Source of the DNA: Rickettsiales bacterium UBA2645
GTDB lineage: Bacteria > Pseudomonadota > Alphaproteobacteria > Rickettsiales > UBA1997
DNA: 64,000 bases
Direction of reading: 5' to 3'
Assembly: GCA_002359655.1 (NCBI GenBank)
Contig: DENL01000006.1
Location: 1 to 64,000 of the forward strand
Position 1 is the first letter of the stretch. The number at the start of each line of letters is the position of its first letter. The translations under genes and the position numbers were made by a program. Positions 15,784-24,360 of this stretch are shown here, in pieces. Below the pieces are notes generated by a model. The model saw nothing but the letters and a program-made list of their open reading frames with translations, searched no databases and was not told the DNA's origin.

Positions 15784-17864
15784 TCTGCCTCATCTAAAAT
15801 TTTTAATGACAATTCGCGTGCCTTTTTCAGCTTTGATCCAGCTTCAGCGCCAGCAACAACAAAATCTGTTTTAGTAGAAACTGAACCCACAACTTTCATG
15901 CCTAAATCTTCAGCTTTTTTCTTAGCTTCAGCTCTAGTCATTTTTTCTAAAGTGCCAGTAAAAATAACTGATTTACCCGATAAATGAGAATCAGAATTTT
16001 TAACTACAGAATCTAAAATTTTCAGTTCTTTTTCTAAATCCAAAACCATCTTCAAACTTTGTTGATCACGAAAATAATCCAGAACTGCTTGCGCCATTTT
16101 TTCACCAATTCCGTCAAGCGCTACAAAATCTTGATATTCGCGATTTTCGTTTAAAGCTTGATTATCGTGCTTCGACAAAATCAGCATTACTTCTAAAAAA
16201 TGTTTAGCAGAAATAAAATGCTGCGCCAAAAGCTTGGCGGTTGTTTCACCAACATGTCTGATACCAATAGCATAAATAAATTTTTCTAAGGCAATTTCTC
16301 GTTTAGAATTTATAGCCAAAAAAAGATTTTCAATTGATTTTTCGCCCCAACCTATTTTTTTACTCAGAGGATTTTCTGCTATTTTTTCATTTGCTTCTAA
16401 ACGAAAAATATCGGCAAAATTTTTGATTCTTCCTTCATTGAAAAAATTTTCGATCTGCTTTTTCCCAAGTCCTGTAATATCGAAAGCATCTTTTGAAACA
16501 AAGTGTTTTAAAGTTTCTTTTAATTGAGCTGCGCAGGAAAGTCCTCCAGAGCAGCGTAAAACGACATCTTCTTCAATTTTTATAATTTCACTTCCGCAAA
16601 CTAGACAATTTTTTGGAAAGGAAAAAATCTTTAAGTCCGCTTTTCTTTTGGTAAAATCAACTTCTAAAACTTGCGGAATAACATCGCCAGCGCGCTGAAT
16701 TAAAACTATGTCGTTGATACGAATATCTTTGCGAGCAATTTCATCTTGATTATGCAAAGTAGCGCGCGATACAACAACACCGCCAATGTTGACTGGTTTT
16801 AAAATTGCAACCGGCGTCAAAGCTCCCGTCCTGCCAATTTGAATGACGATATTTTCAATTTCAGTTTTAGCTTTTTCAGCAGCAAATTTATGAGCAATTG
16901 CCCATCTTGGGCTGCGTGCTACGAAACCAAGACGATTTTGTAAATCGAAGTTGTTAACTTTATAAACCATGCCATCAATGTCGTAATCAAGCTGATAGCG
17001 TGAATCGGCAATTTTTTGGTAAAGCTCAATAATTTCATCAAGATTACGACAAAGTTTAGAATGCGGCTCAATTTTAAAACCAAACTCGCGCAATTTTTGA
17101 TGTAGCTCCACTTGTGACTTACATTTAAACTCGTCAGAAACTTCACCAAGCGAATAAGCAAAATAACTTAATTTTCTTGCGGCAGTGATTTGCGGATCAA
17201 GTTGTCGTAAAGAACCTGCAGCAGCATTGCGTGGGTTAGCAAAAATTTTTCCACCCTGCTCTTCTTGGCGTAAATTCAATTCAGCAAAATCTTGCTTTTT
17301 CATGTAAACTTCGCCGCGCACTTCAAATATTTTTACAGTTTCAGCACATTTTAATTGAAGTGGAAATCCCTGCAAAGTTTTTATATTTTGCGTAATATCT
17401 TCACCTTCAAAACCATCGCCGCGAGTGACTGCATAAGCTAATTTGTTATTTTCATAACGCGCAGCAAAAGATAATCCATCAATTTTTACTTCACAAAAAA
17501 GTTCTAAATCGCGAGACCTGGCGGAAGAAAATAGATCGATAATTTCTTCTTTTTTATCAAAACCTAAAAAACGATTAACGCGATCGATAAAATCTTGAAT
17601 GTCTTCTTTGCTAAAGCCATTAGAAAGCGAAAGCATTGGTTTGCTGTGGCGTATTTTTGAAAAATTATCCAGAGTTTTTGCGCCGACTTTTTCTTTTTTA
17701 GAATCAAAAAATTGCGGAAAATTTTGTCGATATTCTTCAAGTTTTTTACGCAAAGAATCATATTCAAAATCAGATATTAGTGGCGCATCAAAAGTGTGAT
17801 AAGCCTCATCATGTTTTGATATTTTAGCTTTAAGCTTGGTTATTTCTTGCAAAATTTTTTCCAT
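15762..17864 (-). CDS. ligA: NAD+-dependent DNA ligase
   Basis: Seals nicks in DNA with NAD+ as adenylate donor. The 700 residues are full length. The adenylation domain carries the active-site Lys in CEVKIDGLSF. Then come the OB domain (RTGALTPVAILKPV), a four-Cys zinc finger (CLVCGSE, then RCSGGLSC), the helix-hairpin-helix domain (GIGEKMAQAVLDYF) and a C-terminal BRCT domain (LSGKSVIFTGTLEKMTR). ATG start at 17864, 2 bp after the MnhE-like gene stops. Confidence 0.97.
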   Translation of the reverse strand: MEKILQEITKLKAKISKHDEAYHTFDAPLISDFEYDSLRKKLEEYRQNFPQFFDSKKEKVGAKTLDNFSKIRHSKPMLSLSNGFSKEDIQDFIDRVNRFLGFDKKEEIIDLFSSARSRDLELFCEVKIDGLSFAARYENNKLAYAVTRGDGFEGEDITQNIKTLQGFPLQLKCAETVKIFEVRGEVYMKKQDFAELNLRQEEQGGKIFANPRNAAAGSLRQLDPQITAARKLSYFAYSLGEVSDEFKCKSQVELHQKLREFGFKIEPHSKLCRNLDEIIELYQKIADSRYQLDYDIDGMVYKVNNFDLQNRLGFVARSPRWAIAHKFAAEKAKTEIENIVIQIGRTGALTPVAILKPVNIGGVVVSRATLHNQDEIARKDIRINDIVLIQRAGDVIPQVLEVDFTKRKADLKIFSFPKNCLVCGSEIIKIEEDVVLRCSGGLSCAAQLKETLKHFVSKDAFDITGLGKKQIENFFNEGRIKNFADIFRLEANEKIAENPLSKKIGWGEKSIENLFLAINSKREIALEKFIYAIGIRHVGETTAKLLAQHFISAKHFLEVMLILSKHDNQALNENREYQDFVALDGIGEKMAQAVLDYFRDQQSLKMVLDLEKELKILDSVVKNSDSHLSGKSVIFTGTLEKMTRAEAKKKAEDLGMKVVGSVSTKTDFVVAGAEAGSKLKKARELSLKILDEAEWLELIS

Positions 17865-17866
17865 TA

Positions 17867-18358
17867 TTAAACCAAATGATCGTCATTAACATAAGTGAGC
17901 TCAGAAACCAGTTTTTGAAAATTAAATCTAGCGAGATGCTCTTTATCAACTGCGTGAACAAAAACTTGATTTGGCCGCAAAGAAACACAAAACAAACCCG
18001 TTTGCATATTAATGCTTGTTGCAAGCAAGGCTAAATTTAGATTTGGATTATATTTAAAATTTAAAACATGGATTCCTGCTTTGAAAGGCTCTCTTCTAAA
18101 CGCTAAAGCAATGATCAGCTTGACTGAGCTAAAAAAGTTTCTGAAAAAAATTTTTAGAAAATTACGATAAAATCCAAAGCTTAAATATAGTAACTCACTT
18201 TTTTCTCCTATAAGTTTATATCTATAAGAACTAAGAGAAACAAAGGCTGCAGACAAGACACCAATAAACAAATATAACCAAGATATACTTCCCGCCGAGA
18301 TCATAAAAAGTATCCATAGCGTCAATAAAAATAAAAATAGATTGAAGATATTGAGCAT
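17867..18358 (-). CDS. Mrp-type Na+/H+ antiporter subunit E homologue (MnhE-like)
   Basis: 163 residues with two or three hydrophobic segments at the N-terminus and a conserved soluble C-terminal part. The run NLALLATSINMQTGLFCVSL followed by VFVHAVD matches the MnhE/MrpE pattern (L-A-x-x-I-x-x-x-P-G-T), although the usual P-G-T reads M-Q-T-G. No other mnh/mrp subunit is nearby, so it is an orphan here. MrpE normally supports the multi-subunit antiporter. It sits in front of ligA on the same strand (2-bp gap) and is divergent from ribH. Confidence 0.7.
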   Translation of the reverse strand: MLNIFNLFLFLLTLWILFMISAGSISWLYLFIGVLSAAFVSLSSYRYKLIGEKSELLYLSFGFYRNFLKIFFRNFFSSVKLIIALAFRREPFKAGIHVLNFKYNPNLNLALLATSINMQTGLFCVSLRPNQVFVHAVDKEHLARFNFQKLVSELTYVNDDHLV

Positions 18359-18424
18359 TTAAAAATCGGCTTTAAAGATTTGTATTGCGGTTGGCAACTT
18401 ACTTAAAAAAAATTATCAAAAACA

Positions 18425-18889
18425 ATGAAAAAAGTCTTAATCGTACAAGCAGTTTTTTACGAAAAAATCTCAGCAATGTTATTGGAAGGAGCTAAAAAAG
18501 AGCTTAAAAATGCTGGATATGAAGTTGATGTAATTTCAGTTCCGGGAGTTTTTGAAATTGCAGCGGTGATCTCAATGCATAAAGATATTAAGGATAAGTT
18601 TTTTCAGAGTTATAATAAATATTATGGCTATGTTGCTTTGGGCTGTGTTATTCGCGGTGAAACTAGCCATTATGATTATGTTTGCGCAGAAAGTGCTCGA
18701 GCTTTGAACGATCTTGCTTTCAAAGAAAAGTTGGCCATTGGTTATGGAATTTTAACAGTTGAAAATGAACTTCAAGCACTTGAACGCGCTGACTCCGCAA
18801 AAAAAGATCGTGGAGGATTCGCAGCCTATGCCTGCACTGAAATGATTAAAATTCGTGAAAAAATTTTGTTTGGGCGCAAAACAGAGTAG
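18425..18889 (+). CDS. ribH: 6,7-dimethyl-8-ribityllumazine synthase
   Basis: Penultimate enzyme of riboflavin synthesis; it joins 5-amino-6-ribitylaminouracil and 3,4-dihydroxy-2-butanone-4-phosphate. The 154 residues show the family boxes SVPGVFEIAA, ALGCVIRGETSHYDYV (with the catalytic His) and GYGILTVENELQALERA. No other rib gene is nearby. Its stop codon abuts the stop of the opposing coq7 gene with no base between. Its presence argues for retained cofactor synthesis. Confidence 0.95.
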   Translation: MKKVLIVQAVFYEKISAMLLEGAKKELKNAGYEVDVISVPGVFEIAAVISMHKDIKDKFFQSYNKYYGYVALGCVIRGETSHYDYVCAESARALNDLAFKEKLAIGYGILTVENELQALERADSAKKDRGGFAAYACTEMIKIREKILFGRKTE

Positions 18890-19450
18890 TTATAACTTTT
18901 TTGAAATTGCGATCGCAGATTTGGTAGTAAATTTAATGAGTTTGGAAAGCGCTGAAAAACAACCAAGTTCTGCGGCTTTATTTTCATAGCCAATATCACG
19001 GTGTTCTAATTCCTCCTGACGAAATTTTTCAATTTTTTCTTTCAAGATTTTCACTTGCTGCTTTTGATCTTCGTTTAAAAATTCTTCTTCTTTATTTAAA
19101 GATTCAAGCTGCTCTCGATAATGTTCATCTATCACTTCTTCAACAGCTGTGGTACAAGTCATCGCAGCTTTTTTATCAGCTAAAGCGGTTAAAAAACCTA
19201 AAGCAAAGCCGCCAACTTTCCAAATTGGTTGCATCAGAGTTGGGCGGATTTTTTGTTTTCTGATTTCGTTATTAAAATAATCGAAGTGAGTATTTTCTTG
19301 CTGCTTCATATGTTCGAATAACTCGAGAGTTTCAACATCACCTTTTATTCTTAGTGCCGCAATTTGTCCGTCGTAAATAACTTGCGCGCCTTTTTCACCA
19401 GCGTGATCAACGCGAATTATTTCGGCGATTTTTTTTTCAAAACTTGTCAT
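18890..19450 (-). CDS. coq7: 2-nonaprenyl-3-methyl-6-methoxy-1,4-benzoquinol hydroxylase (COQ7 family)
   Basis: Di-iron monooxygenase for the hydroxylation step after demethoxyubiquinol. The 186 residues carry the carboxylate-bridged di-iron ligands in two halves: RVDHAGEKGAQ with QQENTHFDYF, and EEVIDEHYREQL with EELEHRDIGY. The COQ9-like gene at 32670, whose product is COQ7's partner in mitochondria and alphaproteobacteria, supports the call. It lies 10 bp downstream of ychF on the same strand. Confidence 0.94.
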   Translation of the reverse strand: MTSFEKKIAEIIRVDHAGEKGAQVIYDGQIAALRIKGDVETLELFEHMKQQENTHFDYFNNEIRKQKIRPTLMQPIWKVGGFALGFLTALADKKAAMTCTTAVEEVIDEHYREQLESLNKEEEFLNEDQKQQVKILKEKIEKFRQEELEHRDIGYENKAAELGCFSALSKLIKFTTKSAIAISKKL

Positions 19451-19460
19451 AAAGATTTAC

Positions 19461-20555
19461 TTAGACATTAAACCTAAAGTGAAAAACATCACCATCTTGT
19501 ATGATGTAATCCTTCCCTTCCAACCTTAATCTTCCTGCTGCCTTAGCGCCCTCTTCTCCATTTAAGTTTATATAATCGTCGTAAGAGATTGTTTCGGCGC
19601 GGATAAAACCTTTTTCAAAATCAGTATGAATTATACCAGCAGCTTTTGGTGCGCTCGAGTCTTTTTTCAAAGTCCAAGCATGACATTCTTTCGGGCCGAC
19701 AGTAAAAAAAGTGATTAAGTTTAAAAGCGAGTAAGAGCTTTTAATAATTTGCGCCAAGCCAGTTTCCGCAAGACCAACAGCTTCTAAAAATTCTTTTTTT
19801 TCGATTTCAGTTTCAAGAGCAGCAATTTCTGCTTCAACTTGAGCGCAGATTTTTAAAACTTGGTAACCATTTTCTTGGCCGAATTTCTCGACTAACTCAG
19901 AGTATTTATTTCCCGACAATTCATTTTCTTTCAGGTTACAAACAAAAAGCTGCGGCTTAGAAGTGATTAATTGCAACTCTTTAAAAATCTTTTCCTCTTC
20001 TGATTTTATTTTTGTTAAACGCGCCGCTTTTCCATCTTTTAAAACTTCTAAAACTTTTTTAGCGACTTCAATTTGCGCGGCGATTTCTTTGTCTAAACGC
20101 GCTTTTTTTTCTAGGGTTGGAATTCTTTTTTCCAAACTTTCCATATCGGCGATGATCAGCTCAAGCTGAATTAAATCGATATCGCGCAGCGGATCAACCT
20201 TACCTTCAACATGGGTGATATTTTCATCTTCAAAACAACGCACAACATTTATGATGGCATCAACTTCGCGAATATGAGATAAAAATTTATTGCCCAAACC
20301 TTCACCAGTACTTGCTCCACGCACAAGACCAGCAATATCTACAAATTCAATTTGCGCCGGAATTATCAAAGCTGAAGTAGCAATTTTTGCTAATTTTTCT
20401 AAACGAAAATCAGGTACATTCACTTTTCCGATGTTTGGTTCAATCGTACAAAAAGGATAGTTAGCAGCTTGTGCAGCAGCGGTTTGAGTTAGCGCATTAA
20501 ACAAAGTTGATTTACCAACATTTGGCAAACCGACAATTCCACATTGAAGAGACAT
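19461..20555 (-). CDS. ychF: Ribosome-associated GTPase/ATPase YchF
   Basis: 364 residues, the family's usual length. P-loop GLPNVGKSTLFNAL at the N-terminus, switch II DIAGLVRGAS, a coiled-coil insertion (about 130-200), and a C-terminal TGS domain (LLNLITFFTVGPKE to the end, DGDVFHFRFNV). YchF (OLA1 family) prefers ATP and acts in translation and stress. It is divergent from mltA across a palindromic 97-bp gap and runs 10 bp ahead of coq7. Confidence 0.96.
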   Translation of the reverse strand: MSLQCGIVGLPNVGKSTLFNALTQTAAAQAANYPFCTIEPNIGKVNVPDFRLEKLAKIATSALIIPAQIEFVDIAGLVRGASTGEGLGNKFLSHIREVDAIINVVRCFEDENITHVEGKVDPLRDIDLIQLELIIADMESLEKRIPTLEKKARLDKEIAAQIEVAKKVLEVLKDGKAARLTKIKSEEEKIFKELQLITSKPQLFVCNLKENELSGNKYSELVEKFGQENGYQVLKICAQVEAEIAALETEIEKKEFLEAVGLAETGLAQIIKSSYSLLNLITFFTVGPKECHAWTLKKDSSAPKAAGIIHTDFEKGFIRAETISYDDYINLNGEEGAKAAGRLRLEGKDYIIQDGDVFHFRFNV

Positions 20556-20565
20556 TTGAAAAATT

Positions 20566-20641
20566 ATTTATGATTTAAGATTTATGATTTTAAGTATGAC
20601 TTAAATAACATTTCAAAAATCCTAGATCATAAATCATAAAT
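20566..20641. repeat. GATTTAAGATTT-type dyad in divergent gap, copy 1
   Basis: The ychF/mltA divergent gap is filled by an imperfect palindrome. The left arm starts ATTTATGATTTAAGATTT; the reverse complement of the right arm starts ATTTATGATTTATGATCT. Inside it a perfect hairpin TTTAAGT-ATG-ACTTAAA sits at 20589-20605. Similar dyads occupy two other divergent gaps, at 33398-33480 and 42435-42523. Confidence 0.65.
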
Positions 20642-20652
20642 CAAAATTCTTT

Positions 20653-21783
20653 ATGCTAAGAAAAATTACGAATTTTTCTGTCTTACTTTGCATCCTACTC
20701 TTGCAGGGCTGCTTCATTCATCAAAAAATTATTATTAAAGGCAAAGGCAATATAAAACTTGAGCAAGTTGATTTTAACGAACTTGATGGCTGGCAAAGTG
20801 ATGATCACAAAAAAGCTCTGCAAGCTTTTATTCAGTCTTGTAATAAGTTTGCTCGTATGGCGCAAAGCCGCATAATTGGTGTGCAAATTGGTGATATAAC
20901 TGCCGGAGATTTTCGTGATGTTTGTGAAATCGCTCAAGTTGTTAAAACCATGAGTACTAAGCAAGCGCAGAATTTTTTTGAAAATTGGTTCAAAGCCTTT
21001 TTGGTTTCCGACAGATCAGGAAATAGCAAAGGATTATTCACCGGATACTACGAAGCCAACCTTCAAGGCAGCAGAATCAAAACTGAAAAATTTAAATATC
21101 CAATTTACACTAAACCTCATGATTTGAATTCCAATCCTTATTTAACTCGAAAAGAAATCGAAGATGGCGCTTTAAAAAATAAAGGTTTGGAACTTGTTTA
21201 CGTTGATGATCCTGCCGAATTATTTTTTATGCATATTCAAGGTTCAGGTCGTATAAACTTACCTGACAATACTGTTATGCGCTTGAGTTTTGCGGCACGA
21301 AACAACCAGCCTTTTATTGGCATTTCAAATTATATGCTGGAAAAAGGTTATATTGATCGCAGCGAATTAAATGCAGAAAGCATAAAAAAATGGTTACAAA
21401 AAAATCCTGATAAAGCTGAGGAGGTTATGAATATAAATTCTGCCTATACTTTCTTTAAACAATCTGAAAGTGAATATGTGGTTGGAGCACAAGGTGTTCC
21501 GCTCACCGCCGAAAGATCTCTTGCCATTGACAACGCAGTTCTTCCTTACGGATTACCAATCTGGCTTGATACCGTTTTGTATAAAAAAAGTGGCGCTAAA
21601 GAAAAATATTCGCGCCTTTTGATCGGACAAGATACTGGCTCGGCAATAAAAGGTGTAGTTCGCGGTGATATATTTTTTGGTTATGGAGAAGAAGCGGAAG
21701 AACGCGCTTCTTATACTGCAGCTCGCGGTCAATACTACATTTTACTGCCAATCAATATCGTCGATAAAATGAGAGCAAGATAG
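20653..21783 (+). CDS. mltA: Membrane-bound lytic murein transglycosylase A
   Basis: Outer-membrane lipoprotein that cleaves peptidoglycan glycan strands, producing 1,6-anhydromuropeptides. The 376 residues have a signal peptide with lipobox LLLQGC (Cys20) and the MltA barrel domain (LFTGYYEANLQGS, FFMHIQGSGRINL). A C-terminal 3D domain contains LLIGQDTGSAIKGVVRGD with the catalytic Asp region. It is a substrate for the lgt/lspA pathway present in this window. It is a single gene between the ychF divergent gap and recR, with which it is convergent. Confidence 0.94.
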   Translation: MLRKITNFSVLLCILLLQGCFIHQKIIIKGKGNIKLEQVDFNELDGWQSDDHKKALQAFIQSCNKFARMAQSRIIGVQIGDITAGDFRDVCEIAQVVKTMSTKQAQNFFENWFKAFLVSDRSGNSKGLFTGYYEANLQGSRIKTEKFKYPIYTKPHDLNSNPYLTRKEIEDGALKNKGLELVYVDDPAELFFMHIQGSGRINLPDNTVMRLSFAARNNQPFIGISNYMLEKGYIDRSELNAESIKKWLQKNPDKAEEVMNINSAYTFFKQSESEYVVGAQGVPLTAERSLAIDNAVLPYGLPIWLDTVLYKKSGAKEKYSRLLIGQDTGSAIKGVVRGDIFFGYGEEAEERASYTAARGQYYILLPINIVDKMRAR

Positions 21784-21788
21784 TTTAT

Positions 21789-22382
21789 TTAAAAATCTGA
21801 TCTTGTTTTAAAGGCGATACTGATTGTTCCTTCATCTAAATAATCAAGCTCACTTCCAACTGGAATTCCGTAAGCTAAGCGCGTGATTTTGAGATTAAAT
21901 TCCTTCAAACTTTCCGCTAAAAAATGTGCTGTAGTTTGACCATCTATTGTTGCGCTTGTGGCAATAATAATTTCTTTTACCGCTGAGTTTTTTAGACGCT
22001 TAAAAAGCTGATCTAATTTTAAATCTTCAATATTCATTCCCGAAATTGCCGAAAGTTTTCCACCCAAAATGTGGTAATGCCCTTTATAATTTTCAGCGCG
22101 TTCAATTGCCCATAAATCTGCCACTTCTTCGACAATACAAATTAAATTTGCGTCACGTTGCGAGCTGTTACAAATGTTGCAAATGCTGGCTTCGTCGAGG
22201 TTTCCACAAATTTCACAATTATGAATTTCATCATGTAAAGCTTGTAAATTTGCAATCAGGGGTAGCAAAGTTTTTTCTTTGTTCGCGGCCAAGCTAAGAA
22301 CTATACGCTTAGCAACTCTAGGTCCCATACCAGGAAGCTTACTAATAATTTTGCTAAGATTTTCGATGATATTTTTTTGCAT
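21789..22382 (-). CDS. recR: Recombination mediator RecR
   Basis: 197 residues, full length. N-terminal helix-hairpin-helix (LPGMGPRVAKRIVLSL), a four-Cys zinc finger (CEICGN, then CNICNS), a Toprim domain (ICIVEEVADLWAIERA, YHILGGKLSA) and the C-terminal Walker-B-like tail. It loads RecA in the RecF pathway together with RecO. It stops 5 bp from the convergent mltA stop. The usual neighbours dnaX and ybaB are not seen. Confidence 0.96.
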   Translation of the reverse strand: MQKNIIENLSKIISKLPGMGPRVAKRIVLSLAANKEKTLLPLIANLQALHDEIHNCEICGNLDEASICNICNSSQRDANLICIVEEVADLWAIERAENYKGHYHILGGKLSAISGMNIEDLKLDQLFKRLKNSAVKEIIIATSATIDGQTTAHFLAESLKEFNLKITRLAYGIPVGSELDYLDEGTISIAFKTRSDF

Positions 22383-22405
22383 TTTATTTTTTTAAAGTGT
22401 CGAAG

Positions 22406-22426
22406 AAGCCTTGGTAATTAAGGCTT
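22406..22426. other. Small perfect hairpin between recR and the 76-aa gene
   Basis: AAGCCTT-ggtaatt-AAGGCTT, a 7-bp stem with a 7-nt loop, lies in the 205-bp divergent spacer 24 bp upstream of recR. The rest of this spacer is AT-rich with no gene or convincing promoter that I can place. Confidence 0.35.
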
Positions 22427-22587
22427 AAGAGCCGATTCCTAAATCAAGGTGAATTTTTCAATTTTCTAGAAACAGAAATAAAAAATATTTGACTGTTTGG
22501 CAATTGCTAAGGAATTGTATTCTACTTCACGAAAAAATCCCGCCAATAATTCACCATAAAATTCATTTAATAATCATCACTTAAAAC

Positions 22588-22818
22588 ATGACAAGTCTTA
22601 CCAATACTGATTTTACAGAGCTTTGCCAAACTCTTTCTAAAATTTTCAACACGACATCTTTAGAAATTCAAGAGCATTTATCGCTCTTTATAAAAATTGA
22701 TCCCACAATCAAAAACTGCTTGTATTATTTATCGCAAATCGAAGAAGATGACTTGAAAATAAGCGCCGCTCTAAGCTTAGAATTTTTAGTCAAATTTAAA
22801 AAATCCCCATTCAATTAA
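22588..22818 (+). CDS. Small hypothetical protein before queF
   Basis: 76 residues, mostly helical by composition, with a mildly acidic centre (IEEDDLK) and no signal peptide or membrane helix. I recognise no domain. It starts with ATG and ends 2 bp before queF on the same strand, and queF is followed after 3 bp by lgt, so the three are likely one message. Codon use and A/T third positions resemble the neighbours. That spacing is the main argument that it is real. No function can be given. Confidence 0.55.
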   Translation: MTSLTNTDFTELCQTLSKIFNTTSLEIQEHLSLFIKIDPTIKNCLYYLSQIEEDDLKISAALSLEFLVKFKKSPFN

Positions 22819-22820
22819 AA

Positions 22821-23279
22821 ATGCCTGCAAAAAAACATGCTTTAAATTTGGGTAAAGAAACCAAATATCAACTTGGAGAAGTCGATAAAAAAATTCTGCA
22901 AAGCGTTGATAATCCACATATCAACACAAACTACTCAATCAGACTTTCTTGTCCTGAATTCACTTCAATCTGTCCAATTACTGGTCAGCCTGACTTTGCT
23001 CATCTGGTTATTGATTACGTTCCTGATAAAAAAATTGTTGAGAGCAAAGCCTTAAAACTATACCTATTTTCTTATCGTAATCACGGCGCATTTCATGAAA
23101 ACTGCACCATACAAATTGCCAAGGACATTATTTCACTGATCAAACCAAAATGGTTGAGAATTGGTGGCTATTGGTATCCTCGCGGTGGAATTCCAATTGA
23201 TATCTTTTTCCAAACTTCGGCGCCGCCAAAAGATTTATGGCTCTCTGATCAAGGAATTCCAACTTATAAAGCCAGATAA
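22821..23279 (+). CDS. queF: NADPH-dependent 7-cyano-7-deazaguanine reductase
   Basis: Reduces preQ0 to preQ1 in queuosine tRNA modification. The 152 residues match the short unimodular QueF (T-fold). The signature is EFTSICPITGQPDFA with nucleophile Cys51 and Asp58, then ESKALKLYLFSYRNHGAFHE with Glu74 and the His-Glu pair. Other queuosine genes are not in the window, so how preQ0 is obtained cannot be judged. Confidence 0.95.
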   Translation: MPAKKHALNLGKETKYQLGEVDKKILQSVDNPHINTNYSIRLSCPEFTSICPITGQPDFAHLVIDYVPDKKIVESKALKLYLFSYRNHGAFHENCTIQIAKDIISLIKPKWLRIGGYWYPRGGIPIDIFFQTSAPPKDLWLSDQGIPTYKAR

Positions 23280-23282
23280 ATA

Positions 23283-24095
23283 ATGATAAATTTTCCCATC
23301 ATTTTACCTGAGATAAATCCGGTTTTTTTTCAGTTGGGGCCATTGGCGATAAGGTGGTATTCTTTAGCCTATATTGCCGGCATTTTGTTCACCTTATTTT
23401 GGATTAAAAAAACCAATAAAAAATATAATTTCCTATCTCACGAAGCCTACGATGACTGGTTGGTTTGGGCAGTTATGTCGATAATCTTAGGCGGTCGCTT
23501 GGGATATGTTTTGTTCTACAATGCATCTTACTTCTTACATCACCCGCTAGAAATTTTTGCTTTATGGCAAGGTGGCATGTCATTTCACGGCGGTTTACTG
23601 GGATCAATTTTAGGAATGTGGCTTTTTGCCAAAAAATACAAAATTAATTTTTTAGAATTAACCGACACTCTTGCCATAGCCACTCCTGTCGGATTATTTT
23701 TTGGTCGCTTGGCTAATTTTATGAATATGGAACTTTACGGTCGAGTTTCTGGTTCAGATTTTGGAATTATCTTTCCAAATGCCGGAAACCTTCCTCGTCA
23801 TCCAAGCCAGCTTTACGAAGCCTTTCTGGAAGGGCTTTTACTCTTCTTGATCCTGTTCTCGCTTAACCATTTCACTAGCATCAGAAAATTTTATGGACGC
23901 TTGAGCGGCTTATTTCTTATGTTTTATGGTTTATTTAGAATTTTAATTGAGAACTTCCGCGAGCCCGACGCCCAAATTGGTTTTCTATTTTATAACATAA
24001 CCTTGGGACAATTGCTTTCTTTGCCACTAATTTTTTCTGGAGTTTTTTTGATTTTTTCTGCCAAAAATTCTGAGTCTCAAAAGGGAAAAAGTTAA
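23283..24095 (+). CDS. lgt: Phosphatidylglycerol:prolipoprotein diacylglyceryl transferase
   Basis: First step of lipoprotein maturation: transfers diacylglycerol to the lipobox Cys. The 270 residues with about seven membrane helices include GGRLGYVLFYN, GGMSFHGGLLGS (with the essential His), the Lgt signature GLFFGRLANFMNMELYGR and RHPSQLYEAFLEG. It pairs functionally with lspA (1974-2468) and with the lipoproteins at 2465, 20653 and 56330. It follows queF by 3 bp. Confidence 0.96.
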   Translation: MINFPIILPEINPVFFQLGPLAIRWYSLAYIAGILFTLFWIKKTNKKYNFLSHEAYDDWLVWAVMSIILGGRLGYVLFYNASYFLHHPLEIFALWQGGMSFHGGLLGSILGMWLFAKKYKINFLELTDTLAIATPVGLFFGRLANFMNMELYGRVSGSDFGIIFPNAGNLPRHPSQLYEAFLEGLLLFLILFSLNHFTSIRKFYGRLSGLFLMFYGLFRILIENFREPDAQIGFLFYNITLGQLLSLPLIFSGVFLIFSAKNSESQKGKS

Positions 24096-24360
24096 AAAAA
24101 ATTCTTGTCAAAAAATCACCCCCTTCTCCTCTAAAGGGCAAAGGTTATTATATGCCGCTAAACCTTTGTTTCAGTGCTATCAAAAAGATTAAAGCTTACG
24201 ATTTTTAGGTTCATGACCTGTCAAGATTATTATTTCACAAAATCAAAAATAATCTTCTTTACTCGCAGGAATTACTGCCAAAAAATCCGCCAACTTTCAA
24301 AAAAATATTTCCAATCTCGCTTGCAAAAAAGTTGAAAAATGCGAGCTCTAAAAATTACCA
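24096..24360 (+). other. 265-bp non-coding leader before rhodanese-dnaA
   Basis: No gene seen. Several dyads: AAAGGTT and AACCTTT (about 24138-24169), and AAGATTATT (24223-24231) with AATAATCTT (24248-24256). No TTATCCACA-like DnaA boxes were found here, so I do not call an origin. The region most likely holds the promoter for the rhodanese-dnaA message, but no clear -35/-10 pair could be chosen. Confidence 0.5.

Noticed and set aside
24096..24360. Replication origin next to dnaA
   Set aside because: No cluster of TTATCCACA-like boxes was found; the dyads alone are not enough.
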